From: a virus
Direction: 5' to 3' (one strand)
IMG/VR virus record: IMGVR_UViG_3300042541_001626
Span: 1 to 55,829 of that record
DNA length: 55,829 nt
The position numbers and the translations under genes are program-made. Under the pieces are notes generated by a model, which did no database searches, had not been told where the DNA came from, and worked only from the letters and a program-made list of their open reading frames with translations. Below, piece by piece: positions 37,782-46,547 of the stretch (the first letter of the stretch is position 1; every line of letters starts with the position of its first letter).

Positions 37782-38207
37782 TCAAATATCACGCTTCATT
37801 TCACGACTAATATCTCTCTCTTTAATATTTTCTCTTTTATCCCAAAGTTTTTTACCTTTTGCTAACACAATATCCATTTTCAATAGACCCCTCTCATTCT
37901 CATAAAGAATATGAGGAATGATAGTATATCCCTTGATCAATTCCGATTCTAATTTTCTTAATTGTTTTTTCTTTAATAACAATTTTCTATCAGCCCCAAT
38001 ATTATCATTCCCAATTCCTTGGATAAGTATTCCTTTCATAAATAATTCCCCATTCCTGAAATAACAGAACGAATCAGTCATAGACACCTTCCCTTCTCTA
38101 ATTCTCTTAACCTCAATACCAGTCAACTTAATTCCAGCTGAGAGTGTTTCCTCAATGAAATATTCAAACTTAACCTTCCTATTCTCTATACGAACCCTAT
38201 TCTTCAT
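37782..38207 (-). CDS. smpB: SmpB (SsrA-binding protein)
   Basis: 141 aa from ATG 38207 (MKNRVRIENRKVKFEYFIEE). The family blocks are in order: N-R-K..F.Y.IEE, G-I-K-L-T-G-I-E-V-K-R-I-R-E-G-K, SDSF-type (TDSFCYFRNGEL), RKLLLKKKQL, YTIIPHILYENERGLLKMDI, LAKGKKLWDKRENIKERD. Length is near the usual ~150 aa. SmpB binds the tRNA-like part of tmRNA and brings it to stalled ribosomes. Phage copies are unusual. No tmRNA was identified here, but tRNA-like RNAs lie 8 kb upstream. Confidence 0.9.
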   Translation of the reverse strand: MKNRVRIENRKVKFEYFIEETLSAGIKLTGIEVKRIREGKVSMTDSFCYFRNGELFMKGILIQGIGNDNIGADRKLLLKKKQLRKLESELIKGYTIIPHILYENERGLLKMDIVLAKGKKLWDKRENIKERDISREMKRDI

Positions 38208-38285
38208 AAGCATAAAGATACAACAAAAAATAAAAAACCCTAACAAATTATTTCAGTTTTCTATCTCCGATCATATTTATATTAT

Positions 38286-38627
38286 ATGATAATTAAAATC
38301 AACAATAACAAATTTAAAGTAAAACCAATGATCACCAAAAAAGATACCCAAAAAGGTATGATGGGTCGTGATTTTGATACCACATTTAATGGTATGTTAT
38401 TTTTAATGGATAAGGGTCATCATAGTTTTTGGATGAAGGGATGCATAATCCCTTTAGACATAATCTTCATTAATGGAAATACAATAACCAAAATTAGCCA
38501 CAACTGTCAACCATGTAAAACCGACGAATGTCCAAATTATATGGGAAGTGGTGACACTATCTTAGAACTTAAAGGCGGTACCTGTAAAAAATTAGGAATT
38601 GAATCTGGAGATATTATCCGTTATTAA
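38286..38627 (+). CDS. DUF192 family protein
   Basis: 113 aa: TQKGMMGRDFDTTFNGMLFL, GHHSFWMKGCIIPLDIIFIN and the C-terminal SGDTILELKGGTCKKLGIES-GD are the DUF192 core (GMMGR..M.F, F.M..C.I.LD..FI). Two extra Cys (CQPCKTDECP) lie in the middle. Role unknown. TATTTAT lies five bases before the ATG. Confidence 0.85.
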   Translation: MIIKINNNKFKVKPMITKKDTQKGMMGRDFDTTFNGMLFLMDKGHHSFWMKGCIIPLDIIFINGNTITKISHNCQPCKTDECPNYMGSGDTILELKGGTCKKLGIESGDIIRY

Positions 38628-40068
38628 ATAAGAATTTTTCATTACCACAATTAAATATTCTATAATACCCTAACTGACCCATAATTTCCACTTCAGTCAA
38701 ACTTTTATCATAACCCTTTTTAACTAATTTATGTTTTTGATAATTAATCCTATTTTCTCGTTTTCCCTTAATAACATAATGATAGTTTGGTTTAGTTATC
38801 CCAATTGAATGAAATCCTAAATTTATATATAACCCACCATTCGCCCAAGAAAGATCACAATACGACAACACAGTAACTGGATTATATTCTTTAATAAATT
38901 GTTTAAATAATTTAGATGCCCCACCAATAACCGAAATACCCGTTTTATTACAAAATCTAACTAATTCATATTCACTTTCTTTATTAGTTTTATTTAAAAT
39001 TTTCCTTGTTTTCATAAAGGTCATCAATGAAACTAATTCACCATTATAATATAAACCATAATTAATATTTGTATTAACAAATCCTTGTAAATGATTTTTA
39101 GTTAAAAATTCTCGTATAAGGTCTTTATTAACAATTTGTTTGAGTATCGTTTTTCTAGCATATATTTTATCCGATAAATTTAAAACATTACTAATAATTG
39201 ATTTAACAATACTCAATTTATCGTCAAAATCATCCTCAAAAATATGGATTAGTCTAACCCCATTATCATTACACATTTGAGTTTTTTTAAGATGATAATC
39301 ATTATTTAAAAATAATTCAGAATGCCACCTAACCCCATTAAATTCAAACCCCAGTTTTAATTCAGGTAAATAAACGTCAATTTCTTTTCGACCAATTTTA
39401 TATGATTGAATAATCTCTCCACTATATAATTCACCGATTAATTTCAATAATAAAACTTCCTTTCCCGATATATTTTTGTTGATAGGATTACATTCATAAC
39501 AACACTCAGTTTTACATACTTTCCTATTACTAAAGATTTTTTTAGGTATTTTAACTTCTCCATGTATGTCACAGTTAATAATAAAATTTTCATCATCTTG
39601 ACCAACAACTTCTGAATTATCTTCTAAGAACTGTTTAAATATAGTGTTTTTTCGTTTGTCAATTTCCCCCCCCATAAGATTTTTCCACTTTTCACTACGT
39701 CTAAAATGTTCTGACCCCCATTTCAACAAACTACTTTCTCGACTCTTTTGTTTAAAATTTTCACTTTTAAATTGATTACTCTCACCATATTTTGTTAAAT
39801 TAGTTTTATTTCTTTTTTCTTTGGAACAACTTGAAGAACAGGTATAATACCCCCCTCGATTAATCGATTGATTATATCTCCTATATTGTATTTTAACTTC
39901 TTTACCACACACGTCACATATCGCATCGACAATTAAGTGACTTTGGGGATTAACAAATTCTATTGGTAAATCATTAACTTTATTAAAAGTTACATCAATA
40001 TTATTTTTTCGATAATAATCACAAACATTACCAGTAATTCTAATTTTAAGATTTTTTGTTATAAGCAT
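38614..40068 (-). CDS. Vsr-like (EDxHD-type) homing endonuclease
   Basis: 484 aa. N-terminal zinc-type segments (CDVCGKEVKIQ; CSSSCSKEKR), then a catalytic-type region LGFEFNGVRWHSELF.., LIHIFEDDFDDK and a C-terminal domain with FLTKNHLQGFVN, VRFCNKTGISVIGGASKLFK and YCDLSWANGGLY. This arrangement is that of free-standing Hef/I-Bth0305I-type homing endonucleases. Promotes its own spread; likely inserted here. Confidence 0.8.
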   Translation of the reverse strand: MLITKNLKIRITGNVCDYYRKNNIDVTFNKVNDLPIEFVNPQSHLIVDAICDVCGKEVKIQYRRYNQSINRGGYYTCSSSCSKEKRNKTNLTKYGESNQFKSENFKQKSRESSLLKWGSEHFRRSEKWKNLMGGEIDKRKNTIFKQFLEDNSEVVGQDDENFIINCDIHGEVKIPKKIFSNRKVCKTECCYECNPINKNISGKEVLLLKLIGELYSGEIIQSYKIGRKEIDVYLPELKLGFEFNGVRWHSELFLNNDYHLKKTQMCNDNGVRLIHIFEDDFDDKLSIVKSIISNVLNLSDKIYARKTILKQIVNKDLIREFLTKNHLQGFVNTNINYGLYYNGELVSLMTFMKTRKILNKTNKESEYELVRFCNKTGISVIGGASKLFKQFIKEYNPVTVLSYCDLSWANGGLYINLGFHSIGITKPNYHYVIKGKRENRINYQKHKLVKKGYDKSLTEVEIMGQLGYYRIFNCGNEKFLFNNG

Positions 40069-40122
40069 AAAAAATAGTTTACTATAAATATAGTAAACTA
40101 TTCAATTATGTCCTCCGAAATG

Positions 40123-41526
40123 TTAATTATTTATTTTATTTTGTAAAACTTTTACAAATTCACTTTGAATCATTTTTGTAAATTTAACATATGGTGAATC
40201 CTCACTTTCAGAATCATATTTATACGCTCCCGCTGGTGGTCTTTTTGACCTTCCAAGATAACTTAATCCAGAAATGTTAGTGATACATTTATGTCCACCA
40301 CTATTAGCCTGAATCAAATCCCAAGCATTAATACTTATCTTATCTAACATCTCTTTTTCCTCATCAGATAGATCAGTAAAAGGTTTCTCCATCATTTTAC
40401 CAATACGAGTTAACGTTTCTTTACCATTATCCATTGTCTTATATTTACTACCATACAACGCAACAAAATCTTTAAATGTAAATCCGACTGACTCCGATCC
40501 AAACCCTTTTGACCTTTCAGATATCCATTTAATCGATGATAAAGGAACCTCCCTTTCTTTTAAACTCCCTTCCCACTTAGAAAGTACTTCTTGAGCAATC
40601 TCCCCTAAGTTAACACCTTTTAACTCCCTTTCTTTCTTATATGGGTTACAAGACGCTTGAACTAAACCTAACGGCCAAGCAATAACAATAAAGTCAGCCT
40701 CAGGATTATTTTTAAATGGTGTATATCTATCATAAGAACCCGGCTTCATCATATTACCACCTCCATATTGAACAATGATATTACCCACAAGTTTAACATT
40801 GGGGTTGGTCTTCATTTGATTGATGTACGTTTCTTTATTCTTTTCTAATTCGGGTATTTTCGCGTACCCCTTTTCAACCATAATTCTTTTAATGTTTTGT
40901 AAAATATTCATTAAAGATGGTGTACATTTCATTATAAGTTCTTCTAAGAACCCTGGTTTATTTTTGAACGCTAATAACAATTTATTTGCAACTAAACCTA
41001 ATGCCATTTTGTTTTTGGCTAAAGATGAGTCTTTATCTAATTTAAATAAATAATTAATCACTTGATCAACAGATATATCATTCATTGCAAAATTTGCCGA
41101 ATCTACTGTTGATATTAAAAGAATATCTGATGATGGGAATAAATCTCTTGGTGAAACAATTTGTGAAATAGTTTCAACATTAGATCTAGCCTGTCTAAAA
41201 TTTGTTGTCGTCCCCACCTCAACTCCAGCTTGTCTATCGTGATGATCAAGGTGAACCGTAAACATAGGTTTTGAGTGGGCAAAATCACACAAACAATATA
41301 AAATTTTCTTATCTGGGTCAGATTTCTTTAATGACCATTCTTTGTCCCCATACTGAATTATTTGAGCATCAATAACATTAAACCCTTGATTCTCAAAATA
41401 ATGTTTCATCCCAATTCCACTAACCACTCCGTCAAGATCCTGATGGGTTACAATAACAACATCATTAAACATTTTCTTTAACTTATTAATGTCTCTAATA
41501 CCCGACTCTTTAATTAACTTTTTCAT
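40123..41526 (-). CDS. DHH-family phosphoesterase with tag-like start
   Basis: 467 aa. Starts MKKLIKE-SGIRD. HQDLDGVVSG at 28-37, DHHD at 94-97 and a C-terminal NSGGHKCITNISGLSYLGR (~415) are the DHH/DHHA1 signature. Family members cut nanoRNA, pAp or cyclic dinucleotides. A phage form could remove cyclic-nucleotide alarm signals or short RNAs; the substrate cannot be read from sequence. Confidence 0.75.
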   Translation of the reverse strand: MKKLIKESGIRDINKLKKMFNDVVIVTHQDLDGVVSGIGMKHYFENQGFNVIDAQIIQYGDKEWSLKKSDPDKKILYCLCDFAHSKPMFTVHLDHHDRQAGVEVGTTTNFRQARSNVETISQIVSPRDLFPSSDILLISTVDSANFAMNDISVDQVINYLFKLDKDSSLAKNKMALGLVANKLLLAFKNKPGFLEELIMKCTPSLMNILQNIKRIMVEKGYAKIPELEKNKETYINQMKTNPNVKLVGNIIVQYGGGNMMKPGSYDRYTPFKNNPEADFIVIAWPLGLVQASCNPYKKERELKGVNLGEIAQEVLSKWEGSLKEREVPLSSIKWISERSKGFGSESVGFTFKDFVALYGSKYKTMDNGKETLTRIGKMMEKPFTDLSDEEKEMLDKISINAWDLIQANSGGHKCITNISGLSYLGRSKRPPAGAYKYDSESEDSPYVKFTKMIQSEFVKVLQNKINN

Positions 41527-41682
41527 ATTGTTATTTCTTTTAATTTAATTGAACATTTTTTACTTTTAGAAAGGTTTTTAAATTTTTCAATAACTTCTAA
41601 ATTTTTATATCCTCCTATTATTTTAGGTGACACCCCATTCTTAAACCCCTCATACAATGAATATTTATGGTCTAAGTGATAA
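41523..41682 (-). pseudogene. C-terminal remnant of an endonuclease-type gene
   Basis: An open frame without a start codon reads YDYHLDHKYSLYEGFKNGVS, then PKIIGGYKNLEVIEKFKNLS and KSKKCSIKLKEITI, and stops at 41523. 'LDHKYSLYEGFKNG..P..I....NL..I....N..K' is the tail of HNH/GIY-type homing endonucleases. The rest is missing. A degenerate mobile gene. Confidence 0.5.
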
Positions 41683-42819
41683 TCATATTAATGCCCCCGC
41701 AATTTTACCAACGGATCCCCCACCCCCAAATAATGAGGTTAAGGTTGATATTGAATCTAAACCTCCTGATGAAGGTGATGGTGGTGGCGGTGTTAATGAC
41801 GGTAATGATCCTGGTGTGGATGATGTTTCACCCCCAACTTGATTTAAATCCATTTGAGCGAATTGTTTTGATTGGTCAGTTTTTTCATATTCATCAATTC
41901 TAGATTGTAAATCTCCATATTTTTCTTCTAATTCATCAGGGCCAACAAAATTTGCAACCCCTATATAATCTAATAAGCCTAAATACCATTTAGTTCTTCT
42001 CATGAGTGACCTTGTTGCTCGATTACCCCAAAGTCTACCCATACCACCTGAAACATATTTACTGGTTAAGGATTGACCCTCACCTTTATAGTTTCTAAAA
42101 CCACTGAACGATCCTTGTTTTTTCAATTCTGACGCTAACAATTCTTTTTCAGTTTTACTTAAAGCTGATTCTCCCTTAGACAATAGTTTACCCGTTATTT
42201 CGGTTGAAGCTTTCATTTCTTTTCCTGCTTTACCAAATATTGTAACAAATTCTTCAATCACTTTTACTAGACCAGTTCCTAATAATGGAACTTTTCCAAT
42301 CGACGCCCTTAACATCCCGATTAATTTCCCTCCCCACGTTGGCGCCGTCTCCACTAATTTAGCAACAGGCCCACCAGCAACTTTTGCGGTTTTAGCCATT
42401 TTAACGGCATCTCCAGCAATTGTGGCTGCTTTAAACGCTTTAGTCGCTCCACCCCCGACTTTCATAAGACCGATAACAGGTTTAGCGATTAAATCACCTA
42501 AATATGGAACTGCCGATATCCAAGATAAAATTGCAAATAATTTATCACCTTGTCTCCAATAACTAATTCCGTTAACAATATCAACAACCCCAGTAGGGTC
42601 AAAAATACCAACAATATCCCCTAAAGTATTATACCAACGAGATTCTGTTACTAATTTAGATTTTTTAGGATAAATAACTTTCAAGAATTCAACAACAAAT
42701 TGTTTATCATTAGTTGATAGTTTACTCCATTTTTCATTAAGAATTTTTAATTGTTCTTCTTTATATATTTGAACCATCGTTTCTTTTAATTCCGATTCAG
42801 TAAGTGATAATCTATTCAT
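41683..42819 (-). CDS. Tagged protein with hydrophobic pretoxin-like domain
   Basis: 378 aa. Tag MNRLSLTE-SELKETMVQIY. Then WYNTLGDIVGIFDPTGVVDI and VNGISYWRQGDKLFAILSWI followed by SAVPYLGDLIAKP, which resembles the hydrophobic 'pretoxin' segment of polymorphic toxins. Next come Ala/Gly/Lys-rich helices and a Pro/Ser/Gly-rich tail (LPSLTPPPPSPSSGG; LFGGGGSVG). It could be an ejected membrane-crossing virion protein. Confidence 0.65.
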   Translation of the reverse strand: MNRLSLTESELKETMVQIYKEEQLKILNEKWSKLSTNDKQFVVEFLKVIYPKKSKLVTESRWYNTLGDIVGIFDPTGVVDIVNGISYWRQGDKLFAILSWISAVPYLGDLIAKPVIGLMKVGGGATKAFKAATIAGDAVKMAKTAKVAGGPVAKLVETAPTWGGKLIGMLRASIGKVPLLGTGLVKVIEEFVTIFGKAGKEMKASTEITGKLLSKGESALSKTEKELLASELKKQGSFSGFRNYKGEGQSLTSKYVSGGMGRLWGNRATRSLMRRTKWYLGLLDYIGVANFVGPDELEEKYGDLQSRIDEYEKTDQSKQFAQMDLNQVGGETSSTPGSLPSLTPPPPSPSSGGLDSISTLTSLFGGGGSVGKIAGALI

Positions 42820-42885
42820 ATGGGATGTTTTACTATATAAATATCGTATAAATAAAAAAAGAGATATTAAACCTCTTTTTAAATT

Positions 42886-43992
42886 CTACTCTATATTAGT
42901 TAATGGTGGATTTTTAAATATTACAAAATGATTATCTTCAACTTTATAGTTTTTATTATCGAAGATTAACATTTTTTTACTATTGGTAAATATAATATAG
43001 TCTAAAGGTTTATTTTTATAATTCTTCATTTGATAAGATTTCACAACATGTTCATTTGTCTCCTCATTAAATTTATACCACAATAGTGGTTTTATTTGAG
43101 AATATTTAACACCGCTTTTTGTTATAATTTCAATATCTTTACTATCCCACCTATCTAAATTATTACCAGAACAATATTGTTTAATATTTTTAGGATCGAT
43201 ATTAAAAGGGTCTTCACTTAACATACTAACCGTTAAATTTTCAGTCTTGGTTCCTGAGACATAAGACTTGAAATTAATCTTAACAAGATCGTCCATCCTA
43301 TCACCTTTTGTAAATAATCTTACACGATTATTTGTTATCCAAGTTTCGAACGATTCAATACTTACATTGGTTGGGATATCCCCACCGGCAAACATTCCAT
43401 TCATATACCACTCAATCAGTTTTTTAATAACCATTGGGTTAGTATCAAAATAATTTAATATTGACCATGTCTGATTTGGAACATTAGTTCCTGGAATATT
43501 AATTAGTCCATCTTCACTTTCGCAAACACCTCCATTAATAAAACTATTCTTACCAATATTATTTGGGTATAAATCCAATAATGTTTTTATAATGAACTTT
43601 GGGAATCCTGATATTGATTTTTTTAAGAAGTTTTCATCTAATTTAATATCATGAGTTTTAAGACTTCCTTTTATCTTATCGTATTCATCAATAAAGATAT
43701 AAGGAACACTATTTAATTTAGTTAAATTAATTTTATCTAAAGAAAATTCAAATGTCTCATCTGTTAAAACATTAATAAACTTAACATTAATACCACTATC
43801 AACCGACTTTAATTCTTTAATTTTATTAACATCTTCTTTACTAACACCACTGACATAAACAAACTTTCTATTAAATTTTGTATCAGGAGCAAAATTAGTA
43901 TATCTCACCTCAATATCATTCGGAAAGTCCATTTCAAGTTGTTCTTCAAATAATAATTTAAAATATTGACTCTCCGTTATTAAAATTTTCAT
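42886..43992 (-). CDS. Tagged protein (MKILITESQ)
   Basis: 368 aa. Tag MKILITE-SQYFKLLFEEQ. Body has VRYTNFAPDTKFNRKFVYVS, PKFIIKTLLDLYPNNIGKNS and a C-terminal strand-rich region. No domain recognised. TATTTATT lies just upstream of the start. Candidate virion protein. Confidence 0.65.
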   Translation of the reverse strand: MKILITESQYFKLLFEEQLEMDFPNDIEVRYTNFAPDTKFNRKFVYVSGVSKEDVNKIKELKSVDSGINVKFINVLTDETFEFSLDKINLTKLNSVPYIFIDEYDKIKGSLKTHDIKLDENFLKKSISGFPKFIIKTLLDLYPNNIGKNSFINGGVCESEDGLINIPGTNVPNQTWSILNYFDTNPMVIKKLIEWYMNGMFAGGDIPTNVSIESFETWITNNRVRLFTKGDRMDDLVKINFKSYVSGTKTENLTVSMLSEDPFNIDPKNIKQYCSGNNLDRWDSKDIEIITKSGVKYSQIKPLLWYKFNEETNEHVVKSYQMKNYKNKPLDYIIFTNSKKMLIFDNKNYKVEDNHFVIFKNPPLTNIE

Positions 43993-44027
43993 AACAATAA
44001 ATATACAGGAAACAAAAAAGGGATCAA

Positions 44028-44909
44028 TTAAATCCCTTCTTCAAATACTAATCTAGATTGTTTTTTATCATCAACAAACGCCTGAATTCTTTTTCTAGCA
44101 ATTTCCGCATAATTTTCTGACAATTCAATACCTATCCATCTTCTGTCTAATACTTCAGCCGCCACTAAACTAGTTCCGCTTCCGGTAAATGGATCCAAAA
44201 TCACATCGTTTTTGTAGGACAATATTTTGATCGCCTTGGTCGGAATATCCATCGAGAATGTCGCTTTAGTTAATGATTTAGTATCAGCAAAGTAATTCCA
44301 CTGACCAAAAACAAGTTCCATAAATTCTTTCTTATCGGAATCTTCATACACAACTTTCTTTTTTATGGTTCCATCCTCTTGCTCAATGTCAGTTGGTGTC
44401 CCCTTCCATTGTGGTTCCCCCTTAACAAGTTTTTTAGGACTATTTTTATACGCAATAATTAGACATTCTTTTGGGTTATAAATATATGGTTGGCTACAAC
44501 TCATCCAAGAACCCCAAGCGGTAGTCTTACTTCTATGGGGACTATCTTCAGCCAAATCAATTAACCCAAACCAATTAAACCCTAATTTTTTCATAATATT
44601 CCATATTTCAGAAACAATAAATACCCTACCACCTCTTTCTTTTAGGTTAATTTCAAATGGTACGTTTACACATATTCTACCATCATCCTTTAATACCCTA
44701 AAAGATTCCTCTAACCATTTAGTGGAGAATTTTAAGTACTCTTCTAAAGTTGTATTATCATCATAAACGTCATAGGATATGTTAACCGAATATGGTGGGC
44801 TAGTCACAATTAAGTCTATTGACCCCTCAGGAAGATTTGACATAACTTCCACACAATTCCCGTTGATAACCTGATTCAACATTTTTTCGATATTCTTTGT
44901 ATCTTTCAT
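44028..44909 (-). CDS. DNA methyltransferase, TSPPY type
   Basis: 293 aa. TSPPY at 36-40, DPFTGSGTSLVAAEVLDRRW near 240, then IGIELSENYAEIARKR. Beta-class order, N4-C or N6-A. Start could also be ATG 44882 (MLNQVINGNCVEVM..). Its 5' end overlaps the LAGLIDADG gene by 56-83 nt. Second DNA methyltransferase of this type in the window; different sequence from the 5208 enzyme. Confidence 0.85.
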   Translation of the reverse strand: MKDTKNIEKMLNQVINGNCVEVMSNLPEGSIDLIVTSPPYSVNISYDVYDDNTTLEEYLKFSTKWLEESFRVLKDDGRICVNVPFEINLKERGGRVFIVSEIWNIMKKLGFNWFGLIDLAEDSPHRSKTTAWGSWMSCSQPYIYNPKECLIIAYKNSPKKLVKGEPQWKGTPTDIEQEDGTIKKKVVYEDSDKKEFMELVFGQWNYFADTKSLTKATFSMDIPTKAIKILSYKNDVILDPFTGSGTSLVAAEVLDRRWIGIELSENYAEIARKRIQAFVDDKKQSRLVFEEGI

Positions 44910-45687
44910 AATATTCTTTTTTTCTTTTTAAATAAATTTTAGAGTCGAAATAAATGTAATCTAAAAAACTTCTAATCCCAACTATATTAACAATCTTAAT
45001 GGTATATCTACCGCTATCTTCGTGTATTCTACCAATGTTGGGTAGTTTAGACATCACCTCAATTAGGAATTCTCTAAACTTTTCAGAGGCACAAACTATG
45101 GTGACTACGGACATCTTAGTGACTTCACTATAAAAAAAATTACCGTCACCATCATAATAACCCCTTATAAAATCTTTATAAAATTCCTCACTAATATTTG
45201 GATAATCAATAATAAACGTCTTTCTTGGGACACACCCTTGGTTAATTAAATCTTTAACCATTTCCCCACTATTGACTTGAATAACACAATTATTTGACAC
45301 TGAGGGGGTTCCCTTTTTTGATGTTGTTTTACTTACATTATAAAATATTTTATGTTCAGAATTTAAATCATTTTTAAATTTTATTAGATGGTTTTCATCT
45401 TTTACCGATAACTTTAACACTACTTGAGACCCGGTTTTAGTTTTTCTAACACAACCATCGGCAAATAAAAAACCTAACCAATACGCCTTATCTTCAGAGT
45501 CAATAACGTTAAAATAAGAATGGTTCACATTAAATCTACGATTAGTTAATTCTATGTTATTTTTATTTAGAATACGTTTTATTGGCCTTAAAGAGACCCC
45601 AAAACTTTTTGCAACTTTTTTTAAATTTTTCAATTCGTTATACCTTTCTATAACTAAATTATCATCTATATCTATTCTACTTCCCAT
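44827..45687 (-). CDS. LAGLIDADG homing endonuclease
   Basis: 286 aa. N-terminal helix-turn-helix (LKKVAKSFGVSLRPIKRILN). The two core motifs are at 69-80 (YWLGFLFADGCV) and 173-186 (FIRGYYDGDGNFF). Its C-terminus reads through the first codons of the methyltransferase in another frame. TATTTATA lies right before its ATG. A selfish element placed at the 5' edge of a methyltransferase gene. Confidence 0.8.
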   Translation of the reverse strand: MGSRIDIDDNLVIERYNELKNLKKVAKSFGVSLRPIKRILNKNNIELTNRRFNVNHSYFNVIDSEDKAYWLGFLFADGCVRKTKTGSQVVLKLSVKDENHLIKFKNDLNSEHKIFYNVSKTTSKKGTPSVSNNCVIQVNSGEMVKDLINQGCVPRKTFIIDYPNISEEFYKDFIRGYYDGDGNFFYSEVTKMSVVTIVCASEKFREFLIEVMSKLPNIGRIHEDSGRYTIKIVNIVGIRSFLDYIYFDSKIYLKRKKEYYERYKEYRKNVESGYQRELCGSYVKSS

Positions 45688-45733
45688 ATATATAAATATA
45701 TGTTAGTGTGTAGAAAGTCACATTTCTTTTTTT

Positions 45734-45940
45734 TTATTTAATGGTCTCTAAAAAATCCCATGTGTTATTTGAAAATTCTTCGAAAAGATCCCCATTTTCA
45801 TCATCCGATAAGTCAACAATGTCTTTGTCGATACAAATGTCCACAATGATTTCATGTACTTCACCAAGTGTTTGCTCATCATTTTTTAACCCATCATATA
45901 GATTAAGGATATAATTTTTTTGTTCTGGTGTTAGTTTCAT
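45734..45940 (-). CDS. Small acidic protein
   Basis: 68 aa (MKLTPEQKNYILNLYDGLKN..), helical and acidic, ending FEEFSNNTWDFLETIK. Lies directly after the DUF3310 gene. Function unknown. Confidence 0.6.
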   Translation of the reverse strand: MKLTPEQKNYILNLYDGLKNDEQTLGEVHEIIVDICIDKDIVDLSDDENGDLFEEFSNNTWDFLETIK

Positions 45941-45942
45941 CT

Positions 45943-46176
45943 TTATTTATTTTCTAATGTTTCAATGTAATGTTCTAAATAAAATTTAGCTTTCTTTAAA
46001 TCTTCTAACTCTTTAGTGGGGTCTTTTTTACCTGCTCTTGAGATGTACTTAACAGTATTTCCAAGTGAGAATCCTAAACCCCAAGCATCAATCACTTTGA
46101 TGGCTTCATAAACATTATCAGCTCCACCATAATGATCTGGGTGATTCACTTGTTCTTTTTTAATTTGGTTATCCAT
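45943..46176 (-). CDS. DUF3310 (SaV-like) protein
   Basis: 77 aa. VNHPDHYGGADNVYEAIKVI, AWGLGFSLGNTVKYISRAGK and DLKKAKFYLEHYIE are the DUF3310 signature, common in phages and sometimes labelled nucleotide-kinase related. Probably linked to nucleotide metabolism. Two bases separate it from the next gene. Confidence 0.9.
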   Translation of the reverse strand: MDNQIKKEQVNHPDHYGGADNVYEAIKVIDAWGLGFSLGNTVKYISRAGKKDPTKELEDLKKAKFYLEHYIETLENK

Positions 46177-46177
46177 A

Positions 46178-46372
46178 TTATTGTTTATTATTTCTTATTG
46201 AGTAGTAATTATTTTCTTCAACTATTATCCCTTCTTCGATTAATTTAGTTAAATATTTTTTAACTTCAAACTCATCAACATTTAAAATGTTATTACAAAT
46301 AAAGTTTAATTCTAATGGTTGTCTTAATTTAGACAAAAGTTTTTTGGTGTCATACAATTTCTCCATCTTCAA
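46178..46372 (-). CDS. Small winged-helix-like protein
   Basis: 64 aa: KLLSKLRQPLELNFICNNIL, VDEFEVKKYLTKLIEEGIIV, ENNYYSIRN. The helix-helix-wing order suggests a small winged HTH. The start may be the inner ATG 46366. Possibly a regulator; weak evidence. Confidence 0.55.
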   Translation of the reverse strand: MKMEKLYDTKKLLSKLRQPLELNFICNNILNVDEFEVKKYLTKLIEEGIIVEENNYYSIRNNKQ

Positions 46373-46547
46373 TCATTCTTAAAATTTCTTTATCTTCAAC
46401 ACCTTTTTTATATAACTCAAATATCCTTTGAGACTCATCATCAGTAAAAATAAGAGCATCCGCTCCAAAAACTTTAAATAACGGATAATCCCTTTTTAGA
46501 AATAATATAACATTCTCTAATTTAACAAATCGTTTATTGAATCCCAT
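46350..46547 (-). CDS. Small protein, unknown
   Basis: 65 aa (MGFNKRFVKLENVILFLKRD..), ending ELYKKGVEDKEILRMIEDGE. Overlaps both neighbours, so the three genes are translationally coupled. Function unknown. Confidence 0.6.
   Translation of the reverse strand: MGFNKRFVKLENVILFLKRDYPLFKVFGADALIFTDDESQRIFELYKKGVEDKEILRMIEDGEIV

Noticed and set aside
41657-41903. Plus-strand ORFs rich in Pro and Gly
   Set aside because: Antisense of the Pro/Ser/Gly-rich tail of the 41683 gene and the endonuclease remnant.
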